Assembly: GCA_030432505.1 (NCBI GenBank)
Contig: JAUIHA010000014.1
Coordinates: 1-11,691, forward strand
Origin: a bacterium
GTDB taxonomy: Bacteria; Babelota; Babeliae; Babelales; RVW-14
Direction: 5' to 3'
Length of the DNA stretch: 11,691 bases
In this document: positions 1-5,427 of the stretch, in pieces
Numbering within the stretch: the first letter of the stretch is position 1
Layout: every line of letters begins with the position of its first letter
Translations under genes and position numbers: made by a program
The notes under the pieces: model-generated
Databases searched by the model: none
Seen by the model: only the letters and a program-made list of their open reading frames with translations
What the model was told of the DNA's origin: nothing

Positions 1-1366
1 GGGCATCTTGAGCCTTTTGCATAAAAACATCAAAGTCATTAGCTAGCCCCGTGAGGGGATCGTTACTATGCTCATTTCTTCCACGTAAATCGCATAGGCC
101 AACAAGGGCAAGTTGGCGCATGGAAACCTCAGGAGCAAGTTTATTCGCCAGGCGCTTGTATGCTTTTGCCCCTGCCTGTTCTTTAACAAAAAGACGTGCC
201 TGCATATGGTGCTTAACCAGTTTGCCAACCGCTTTGATAAGCGTTGCGTTGCGGGTAAAGCGTTTCAAAAGTTTTTGTGCAAGGGGAACGCCTGCTTCTG
301 CATGGCCATGGCAATGCAAATTTTCATCGGTATGAGTTGCTTTGCCAAGGTCATGGCAGAGTGAGCCAAGCATAATCATAAATTTTTCTTCTACGGCTGT
401 TTTTGTTTCAGTTTCTTGATATTCATCAAGGGTTGCTGCGGCATCAAGTGCCTGCATAGTGTGTTCAAAGACATCACCTTCTGGGTGGTAGTCTTTGCGT
501 TGTGGAACATCAACTAATGCATGAAGTTCTGGGAAAAGTTCTTTGAGCCGGCCAATGTCTTTGAGCCAACGAAAGCCAAGTGATGGACGGTGTGAATGCA
601 AAAATAGTTTTTTTATTTCCTCATAGATACGTTCGCGTGCAAGAGGTGCGTCTGTATACTCATCATATAAGCTCATGGTTGAGCAGAGATCATTAAGCTG
701 CTTGTCTGGAAACATTTCAAAGCGGCCTATGAATTGCATAACGCGATAAAAACGAAGTGGATCCTCAAGAAAGAGTTGTGTGTCAACGGCACGCAGCTCT
801 TTTTTTTCGAGTGCATCAAGGCCGTTGTAAGGATCGATGATTGTGAGGCCAAGTTTTTGCCACACACTATCACGCTCATCCTGAGGCGCTCCCGCAGGGT
901 GCCTTGAAGGGTCATCCTGTGATGTCATCCCGGACTCCGATCCGGGATCCAAATATAGTTCCATATTCTTACTCAAACTATTTAAATTAATAGCCATAGC
1001 ATTCATGGTTAAATCACGCCGCTGTGCTGCTTGCTCAATAGTCATGTGTGGATCAATTTCAACTGTAGGCTTGCGTCCTTTGTTGTCTTTGCGAGGAAGT
1101 GACCAATCAATGTCGAGATGATAGAGGCGCAGGACCCCGAATTTTTTGCCAAGAAGTTTGACGGGGCCAAATTTTTTAAGTGCTTCTTCAAGCTTTTCGA
1201 GCGTGAGGCCATGAACTTCTATATCAAAATCTTTAATTGGTCTGTTAAGGACAAGGTCTCGTACGGTGCCGCCAACAAGATAGCAGGATCCACCACTATT
1301 TTTTATTTCATCAACAATTGGTAAGAGTTGTTTGCATATTTCTAAAAAAGCCTTGATACATTTCAT
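1..1366 (-). CDS. cca: CCA-adding enzyme / tRNA nucleotidyltransferase with HD domain (3' end outside window)
   Basis: Adds or repairs the 3' CCA end of tRNAs in the cytoplasm. The minus frame is open for 455 codons from ATG 1364-1366 to the left edge, so the C-terminus is missing. Nucleotidyltransferase head: YLVGGTVRD at residues 29-37 and DFD at 46-48, the metal-binding acidic pair. Next come RRDLTMNAMA from residue 116, DPYNGL at 178-183 and EDPLRFYRV from 201, all family signatures. An HD phosphohydrolase domain follows, with FEHTMQALD (His302) and LCHDLGKAT (His338-Asp339), as in the E. coli type of class II enzyme. The start is supported by GGAG at 1373-1376, six bases upstream. Oddly, about 45 residues (roughly 129-173) sit between the RRD motif and the DPYNGL strand, where relatives have a short loop; this stretch is encoded by palindromic repeat DNA and stays in frame. 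A poly(A) polymerase of the same superfamily is the main alternative. Confidence 0.93.
   Translation of the reverse strand, partial: MKCIKAFLEICKQLLPIVDEIKNSGGSCYLVGGTVRDLVLNRPIKDFDIEVHGLTLEKLEEALKKFGPVKLLGKKFGVLRLYHLDIDWSLPRKDNKGRKPTVEIDPHMTIEQAAQRRDLTMNAMAINLNSLSKNMELYLDPGSESGMTSQDDPSRHPAGAPQDERDSVWQKLGLTIIDPYNGLDALEKKELRAVDTQLFLEDPLRFYRVMQFIGRFEMFPDKQLNDLCSTMSLYDEYTDAPLARERIYEEIKKLFLHSHRPSLGFRWLKDIGRLKELFPELHALVDVPQRKDYHPEGDVFEHTMQALDAAATLDEYQETETKTAVEEKFMIMLGSLCHDLGKATHTDENLHCHGHAEAGVPLAQKLLKRFTRNATLIKAVGKLVKHHMQARLFVKEQAGAKAYKRLANKLAPEVSMRQLALVGLCDLRGRNEHSNDPLTGLANDFDVFMQKAQDA
866..920. repeat. Palindromic element inside cca (first half of insert)
   Basis: GC-rich imperfect hairpin inside the cca reading frame. 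GAGGC at 883-887 pairs with GCCTT at 901-905 (one G-T pair), with an inner CCC (891-893) and GGG (897-899). The boundaries are approximate. It abuts the second palindrome at 923-954, and together they supply the extra residues of the enzyme. No second copy of this subtype was found in the window, so calling it a separate repeat is inferred from its structure and position. Confidence 0.5.
923..954 (-). repeat. Dispersed palindromic element inside cca, in frame
   Basis: Copy of the dispersed family seen elsewhere at 1636-1668. The stem CCCGGA (929-934) pairs with TCCGGG (941-946) around a six-base loop. The flanks are TGTCAT on one side and GGATCCAAAT on the other, the same flanks as the intergenic copies. 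Read on the minus strand it encodes YLDPGSESGMTS without a stop and keeps the cca frame on both sides. Confidence 0.85.
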
Positions 1367-1391
1367 TTTATGCTCCGGTTTTGTGGGCGAT

Positions 1392-1423
1392 GTCATGCTG
1401 AGCTTGTTTCTCAGCATCCAAAT
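1392..1423 (-). repeat. Dispersed palindromic element, GCTGAG-stem subtype
   Basis: Stem TGCTGAG (1396-1402) pairs with CTCAGCA (1410-1416) around CTTGTTT. The GTCAT and ATCCAAAT flanks match the other family members, in minus orientation. It lies 26 bases upstream of the cca start, so it probably falls in the cca leader or promoter region. Confidence 0.75.
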
Positions 1424-1454
1424 GTTCTCTCCTTATTTATGAATTAAGGAATTA

Positions 1455-1489
1455 TATTTGGACCCTGAAAAGCAAGTTCAGGGTGACAA
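1455..1489 (+). repeat. Dispersed palindromic element, CCCTGAA-stem subtype
   Basis: Flank ATTTGGA, then stem ACCCTGAA pairing with TTCAGGGT, then TGACA. It is nearly the reverse complement of the copy at 3573-3602, differing in the loop. It stands in inverted orientation 31 bases from the copy at 1392-1423. Confidence 0.8.
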
Positions 1490-1635
1490 CTCGGATAGGT
1501 TCAGCAAATATTATTCTTCATTTTAAAATTATACAAAGTACAATAGCTACATACTATTTTTTTATAAATTGAGTTAAGATTCAGGTAGTATTAATTCAAG
1601 CAGTAGATATTTTAGATAGTTTTATAAGATGATTT

Positions 1636-1668
1636 ACATTTGGATCCCGGATTGGGGTCCGGGATGAC
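1636..1668 (+). repeat. Dispersed palindromic element, CCCGGA-stem subtype
   Basis: ATTTGGAT flank, stem CCCGGA pairing with TCCGGG, and GATGACA flank. It matches the element inside cca (923-954, reverse complement) except for a few loop and flank bases. It ends about 20 bases before the start codon at 1691, so a transcript started upstream would carry the hairpin in its leader. Confidence 0.85.
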
Positions 1669-1690
1669 ACCCATAAAATTGAGAAGATAG

Positions 1691-2215
1691 ATGAAGCGCA
1701 GTACCTTTTTTGTAGCAAAACTTGTATTCTTTTTTTCCTATTTCTTCTTTACGGCATTTTCATATATGAGTGCCCATGGTTTTTTCATGGGGACATATCT
1801 GACGCTTCTATTCTGGAGTTTTTATATTTTGTGTGTGCCAGCAGCGCATGGCCAGCTTACCTTTGGGTATCCAATACGCATGTTGCAGGCTCGACGTTTT
1901 TACACAGAGCCGTTGATGTGGATTGCAGCACTTGGGCTCAATATTTTTACTATTTTTGCTTGCCCATCAATGTATCCAAAAAGTATTACTACACATTTGT
2001 TGTATCATATTTTAACAGTGCCAAATCCGTATTGGATTATTCCGGTAGTTTCTGCCTTTGGAACATTTTATAATCTTGTTTTTAAGCAGGATTATTTTAA
2101 CCAGCATGAAACATCACACATTACGATTCGTAGTATTTTGATCATTATGGGTATTATCAACCTCATTTACTTTTCGCATAAAGAAGCAATTCTTATGCTT
2201 AATGCTACGCTATAA
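1691..2215 (+). CDS. Multi-pass membrane protein of unknown function
   Basis: I do not recognise the family. The 174-residue product is strongly hydrophobic, with about five predicted membrane helices near residues 6-26, 31-52, 74-94, 112-131 and 144-162. A more polar loop at 50-73 (AAHGQLTFGYPIRMLQARR) joins helices 2 and 3; its two positive clusters suggest that it faces the cytoplasm. The first helix is very rich in phenylalanine and could be a signal anchor. The ATG at 1691 has only a weak GAGAAG ribosome site at 1681-1686. It is divergent from cca and lies 92 bases before the aminotransferase gene on the same strand, so cotranscription is possible. Codon use and an uninterrupted 174 codons support a real gene; no catalytic motif is visible. 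Confidence 0.8.
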   Translation: MKRSTFFVAKLVFFFSYFFFTAFSYMSAHGFFMGTYLTLLFWSFYILCVPAAHGQLTFGYPIRMLQARRFYTEPLMWIAALGLNIFTIFACPSMYPKSITTHLLYHILTVPNPYWIIPVVSAFGTFYNLVFKQDYFNQHETSHITIRSILIIMGIINLIYFSHKEAILMLNATL

Positions 2216-2239
2216 TACTTCTTTTTTCGGTAGCTAAAA

Positions 2240-2258
2240 TTATAAAAATATTTTATAA
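2240..2258. other. AT-only perfect hairpin between membrane protein and aminotransferase genes
   Basis: TTATAAAA (2240-2247) and TTTTATAA (2251-2258) form a perfect 8-bp stem with an ATA loop, 25 bases after the preceding stop codon. With no GC pairs it would be a weak terminator, and in AT-rich DNA it could arise by chance. Confidence 0.3.
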
Positions 2259-2307
2259 ACTAACATACGATTAATGTTGTTTACGATTATTCATATTAGG
2301 ATTGTCT

Positions 2308-3441
2308 ATGCTTCAACTTCCTCTTTCAGGTATTAAAAAAATTGAAGAGATTGTTCGTACAAGTGATGACTACGTTTCACTTTCTCAAGGTTCACTTAAA
2401 ACTGGTGGTATTCCACAAGACATCAAAAATTATGTACAAAAACTTTTAGAGACAGATATTACCGATTATTACGGTAGCTCATGGGGTTTGTATGAACTTC
2501 GTGAAACGCTTGCATCCGAATTGTCCAAAAAGTATGACGCAAATCTTTCTATTGATAACATTTTGCCAACACATGGTTGTGCAGGAGCATTAACGCTTTT
2601 GTTTCAAACCCTTCTTGAAGCGGGTGATGAAGTAGTGATTCCTGAGCCTGCGTATCCAGCGTATAGCATTTTAGCGCAGACAGCTCGAGCGAATGTACGT
2701 TATGTTTCATGTGTAAACGAAGATTCATTTTCACTTGATGTTGAAAAAATTAAACAAGCAACAACGGCTAAAACAAAAATTATTGTTTTCTCTCATCCAT
2801 CAAATCCACTTGGTATGATTGCGCCAAAAGAAACGTTGCTTGAAATAATTCGTTGGGCAGATTCAAAAGGGATTTACGTCATTATTGATGAGGCATACCG
2901 CGAATATGTGTATGAAGGTACCTGCGTTTCAGGCATTGAACTTTTAAAAGAATCTGAATTTGTAGTTAGTACAAATACTTTTTCTAAAAATATGGCAATG
3001 AGTGGGTGGCGTGTAGGTTACGTTGCAGCATCATCAAAACTAATTCCTGCGCTTGCTGGTTTACAAGATGCTTTGGTGAATTGTTTGAATAACGTTGCGC
3101 AGCATGCTGCTGCGTATGCAACCAAGCATCCAGAATTTTCAAAAATGTTTCACGAAAAAGTGAAAGCAGGGCGCGACTATGTGTGTGAAAATTTACAACC
3201 GCTTGTAAAAAAAGAGATCGTTTCATTTGAAAAGCCGCATGGTGGTTTTTTCTTATGCATGAAAACACAACATGCTGATGCTACTGAATTGTGCTGGAAA
3301 TTGTTGCAAGAAGCAAAAGTTGGCTTGATTCCAGGCATTTCATTTGGGCCAAGCGGGGCGCCGTTTATGCGTTTGTGCTTTGCTCGTGAGCGTGAGGTGT
3401 TGCAAGAGGGTGTTGGTAGGATTCTTCGTTATTTTGAATAA
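2308..3441 (+). CDS. PLP-dependent aminotransferase, class I/II (fold type I)
   Basis: Transfers an amino group between an amino acid and a 2-oxo acid using pyridoxal phosphate in the cytoplasm. The 377 residues are normal for the aspartate-aminotransferase-like family. Visible signatures: YGSSWGLYELRETLA in the N-terminal part; HPSNPLG with Asn166; DEAYREYVY with Asp194 and Tyr197, which contact the cofactor; TFSKNMAMSGWRVGY with Lys227 as the Schiff-base lysine; and FMRLCF with Arg355 as the substrate carboxylate clamp. The start was set at ATG 2308 because AGGA at 2298-2301 lies six bases upstream; a TTG at 2302 in the same frame would touch the ribosome site. The substrate cannot be read from sequence. 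Aspartate, aromatic amino acids or a diaminopimelate-pathway intermediate are all possible. The nearby murC makes a cell-wall link tempting, but a 477-base spacer separates the two genes. Confidence 0.93.
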   Translation: MLQLPLSGIKKIEEIVRTSDDYVSLSQGSLKTGGIPQDIKNYVQKLLETDITDYYGSSWGLYELRETLASELSKKYDANLSIDNILPTHGCAGALTLLFQTLLEAGDEVVIPEPAYPAYSILAQTARANVRYVSCVNEDSFSLDVEKIKQATTAKTKIIVFSHPSNPLGMIAPKETLLEIIRWADSKGIYVIIDEAYREYVYEGTCVSGIELLKESEFVVSTNTFSKNMAMSGWRVGYVAASSKLIPALAGLQDALVNCLNNVAQHAAAYATKHPEFSKMFHEKVKAGRDYVCENLQPLVKKEIVSFEKPHGGFFLCMKTQHADATELCWKLLQEAKVGLIPGISFGPSGAPFMRLCFAREREVLQEGVGRILRYFE

Positions 3442-3445
3442 ATGA

Positions 3446-3466
3446 ATGCTTCGACAAGCTCAGCAT
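3446..3466. repeat. Palindromic element just after the aminotransferase stop
   Basis: ATGCT (3446-3450) pairs with AGCAT (3462-3466), with an inner GCTT/AAGC pairing. The core CTTCGACAAGCTCAGCATGA resembles a dispersed repeat motif common in many bacteria. It begins five bases after the stop and has no T tract, so it is not a canonical terminator although it could protect the mRNA 3' end. Confidence 0.55.
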
Positions 3467-3480
3467 GAGTGCAGCTTTTA

Positions 3481-3512
3481 GCCCTGAGTTAATCGAAGGG
3501 TCAGCATGAGTG
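3481..3512. repeat. Second related palindromic element
   Basis: CCCT (3482-3485) pairs with AGGG (3497-3500) around GAGTTAATCGA, followed by TCAGCATGAGTG. That last segment also ends the element at 3446-3466, so the two are direct neighbours of one subfamily. Confidence 0.5.
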
Positions 3513-3572
3513 TTAAGTTATAAATGGCTTGAGTATTAGATAATGTTAAGTGGTATACGGTTATAGACAGAT

Positions 3573-3602
3573 GTCACCCTGAACTTGATTCAGGGTCCAA
3601 CT
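3573..3602 (-). repeat. Dispersed palindromic element, CCCTGAA-stem subtype
   Basis: GTCA flank, stem ACCCTGAA pairing with TTCAGGGT, CCAA flank. It is almost identical to the reverse complement of 1455-1489. Confidence 0.8.
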
Positions 3603-3693
3603 ATTATTCCTTTTAGTTAAAATAATAAAGAAAAATAAGTTGAGGCTGTAAGAAATAAATTTTATTAAGACATAAAAATTTTTAAGGAAGTAC

Positions 3694-3725
3694 ATTTGGA
3701 TCCTGAATCAAGTTCAGGATGACAT
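3694..3725 (+). repeat. Dispersed palindromic element, TCCTGAA-stem subtype
   Basis: ATTTGGA flank, stem TCCTGAA pairing with TTCAGGA, TGACAT flank. It faces the copy at 3573-3602 in inverted orientation with about 91 AT-rich bases between. Its right flank is the start of the 27-base tandem repeat. Confidence 0.8.
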
Positions 3726-3772
3726 CACTTAGTATCGTTATCCGTATGACATCACTTAGTATGGTTACCCGT
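3719..3772. repeat. Tandem duplication, 2 x 27 bases
   Basis: Positions 3719-3745 and 3746-3772 are direct repeats starting ATGACATCACTTAGTAT, differing at two positions (25 of 27 identical). The first unit includes the right flank of the palindromic element at 3694-3725, so the duplication happened after that element was in place. Confidence 0.85.
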
Positions 3773-3918
3773 TTGTTTTATTAAGATTTATAATTTTTAA
3801 TACGTAGAGGACGAGTTAGAGTGTGCTTTTCCTGTCTGTCCGTCGTAACAACGAAGGGGTAGTCGGGAGGTGTAAGTTTTAATGAGCCTCGAAGAGTTGA
3901 GTAAATAGGATAAGATTT

Positions 3919-5343
3919 ATGTATAAACAGCGAGAGCATATTCATTTTATGGGAATTGGTGGCATTGGCATGAGCGGCATTGCAGAAATACTGCGCTTGC
4001 AAGGTTATCCTGTTTCGGGGTGTGATGTTGTGACTAAAGGGAAAACAATAGAACATCTGCAAGAAATAGGATGCCAGATTTCTGCATGCCACGATGCACT
4101 TCATATTAAACAAGCTGATGTGTTGGTGTATTCATCAGCCGTTAGCCAGCAAGATCCTGAAATTTTGGCGGCTCTTGAAAAAGGTATTCCCGTAATTCCT
4201 CGAGCAATTATGCTTGCTGAATTGATGCGAACAAAATATAGCATTGCGGTATCCGGTTCACACGGAAAGACAACAACCACATCGTTAATTTCACACATTT
4301 TGATTGAAGCGCAAAAAAATCCAACTGTTGTTATTGGTGGTGTATTAAAAAATATTCAAGCGCATGCACAGCTTGGTGAAGGTGACTTGCTGATTGCTGA
4401 AGCTGATGAAAGTGACCGTTCGCTTTTGTATCTGAACCCTTCAGTTGCAGTAGTAACCAATATTGATGCCGAGCACTTGGATACGTATAAAGACATTGAT
4501 GATGTCAAACAAACCTTTCAAAACTTTTTGGCGCGCTTACCATTTTATGGAAAGGCATTTTTATGTGTTGATGATGAACATATTCGCTCAATTTTGCCGT
4601 TGCCACATGTGAGCACCATTTTGTATGGTTTGAGTACTAAGGCTGATGTGATGGGGAAAATTATTGAATTGAATGCTCGTCAGTCAGTGTTTGATGTGTA
4701 CAGCAACTTGGCGCAAGATGGTTTTAAAGGTAAAGAAAAGAAAAAGCTTGGGCGTATTACGCTCAACATGCCGGGTGAACATAATGTTCTTAATGCCCTT
4801 GCTGCATTATCAATGTGTCTAGAATTTGATGTTTCATTTGAAACCATTGCTCATGCGCTTGAAAATTTTCATGGTGTTGAAAGACGTTTTGAACTTAAAG
4901 GTGCCTATAAAGGTACTGAGATTTTTGACGACTATGGACATCATCCAACAGAAATACGTCATACTCTTGCTGTAGCACAAAAGCGCAAGCAAAATAAAAT
5001 GCATGTTATTTTTCAACCGCATCGTTATACGCGCACCGAGCGTTTGTGGGATGATTTTGTTGACGTGTTTACTTGTGGTAAAAACAAGTATCAGATTGAT
5101 GAATTGTATATTACTGACATTTATCCAGCGAGTGAACATCCTATTCCAAATATTACAAGTCAAAATTTAGTTGAAGCAATTAAAATTAAAAATCCTACAG
5201 TCAATGTACATTATCTTAAAACGTATGATGATTTGATTTCTGCATTGCCTGAAAAATTAACCGATGGCGATTTGTTGATTACGATTGGTGCAGGCAAGGC
5301 AAATTGCGTCGGAGACGCGCTTCTTGCAATGGCACACAATTGA
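3919..5343 (+). CDS. murC: UDP-N-acetylmuramate--L-alanine ligase
   Basis: ATP-dependent cytoplasmic ligase that joins L-alanine to UDP-MurNAc, the first amino acid of the peptidoglycan stem peptide. The 474 residues match the family length. The N-terminal UDP-substrate domain opens with HFMGIGGIGMSGIAEIL (residues 9-25). The Mur ligase ATP loop is GSHGKTTTT at 113-121 with Lys117. EADESDRS at 161-168 and NIDAEHLDTY carry metal- and substrate-binding residues. FDDYGHHPTEI at 336-346 (His341, His342) and FQPHRYTRTERL mark the central and C-terminal domains. All key residues seem present. ATG 3919 has AGGA at 3907-3910, eight bases upstream. It stands apart from the usual division/cell-wall cluster: no murB, murG, ddl or ftsQ is adjacent. 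The barrel gene starts 84 bases downstream with no clear terminator between, so some read-through is possible. Confidence 0.97.
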   Translation: MYKQREHIHFMGIGGIGMSGIAEILRLQGYPVSGCDVVTKGKTIEHLQEIGCQISACHDALHIKQADVLVYSSAVSQQDPEILAALEKGIPVIPRAIMLAELMRTKYSIAVSGSHGKTTTTSLISHILIEAQKNPTVVIGGVLKNIQAHAQLGEGDLLIAEADESDRSLLYLNPSVAVVTNIDAEHLDTYKDIDDVKQTFQNFLARLPFYGKAFLCVDDEHIRSILPLPHVSTILYGLSTKADVMGKIIELNARQSVFDVYSNLAQDGFKGKEKKKLGRITLNMPGEHNVLNALAALSMCLEFDVSFETIAHALENFHGVERRFELKGAYKGTEIFDDYGHHPTEIRHTLAVAQKRKQNKMHVIFQPHRYTRTERLWDDFVDVFTCGKNKYQIDELYITDIYPASEHPIPNITSQNLVEAIKIKNPTVNVHYLKTYDDLISALPEKLTDGDLLITIGAGKANCVGDALLAMAHN

Positions 5344-5401
5344 CAAATCAGTTTTTTTTGGTAAGAATTTAAACCTAATGTCGAAGTATTATTTTATTAT
5401 A

Positions 5402-5423
5402 TCCTTTACGGGAAAGGAAGGAG
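5402..5423 (+). promoter_or_regulatory. Strong ribosome site partly covered by a small hairpin
   Basis: The barrel gene has an extended Shine-Dalgarno, AGGAAGGAG (5415-5423), four bases before its ATG. TCCTTT (5402-5407) can pair with AAAGGA (5413-5418) around ACGGG, covering the first half of the purine tract but leaving AGGAG free. The strength of the site fits an abundant envelope protein; a regulatory role for the hairpin is speculative. Confidence 0.45.
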
Positions 5424-5427
5424 CTTC

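Larger units (their letters stand above)
1367..1690. other. Divergent intergenic spacer with three palindromic repeats
   Basis: This 324-base spacer lies between the divergent starts of cca and the membrane protein gene. It holds repeat copies at 1392-1423, 1455-1489 and 1636-1668, listed separately. The remaining 1490-1635 is very AT-rich and is the most likely place for the plus-strand promoter, but no convincing -35/-10 pair could be picked. No open frame here looks real. Confidence 0.7.
3442..3918. other. Repeat-rich intergenic spacer upstream of murC
   Basis: This 477-base stretch without a convincing gene holds four palindromic elements (3446-3466, 3481-3512, 3573-3602, 3694-3725) and a 27-base tandem duplication (3719-3772). 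The part from 3781 to 3918, next to murC, has no repeats, is less AT-rich than the rest, and probably holds the murC leader and promoter. No -35/-10 pair is clear enough to mark. Confidence 0.7.

Noticed and set aside
51..364. Overlapping plus-strand ORFs of 94 and 83 codons
   Set aside because: They lie antisense to the HD domain of cca, which has strong family motifs throughout; neither reads like a protein.
727..915. Minus-strand 62-codon ORF
   Set aside because: Out-of-frame shadow inside cca; the cca frame is continuous across the same bases.
1118..1324. Plus-strand 68-codon ORF
   Set aside because: Antisense to the nucleotidyltransferase head of cca, with no recognisable features or good ribosome site.
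1831..2073. Plus-strand 80-codon ORF inside the membrane protein gene
   Set aside because: Alternative frame of 1691-2215; the hydrophobic pattern belongs to the larger frame.
1392..3772. CRISPR array suggested by multiple short palindromic repeats
   Set aside because: Copies are irregularly spaced, occur in both orientations, lie partly inside a gene and show varying stems; there are no uniform spacers and no cas genes.
3781..4113. Minus-strand 110-codon ORF before murC
   Set aside because: Two thirds is antisense to murC. The remaining part (SLKLTPPDYPFVVTTDR) reads somewhat like protein, but there is no separate start or ribosome site for it.
4834..5163. Minus-strand 109-codon ORF
   Set aside because: Antisense shadow of murC.
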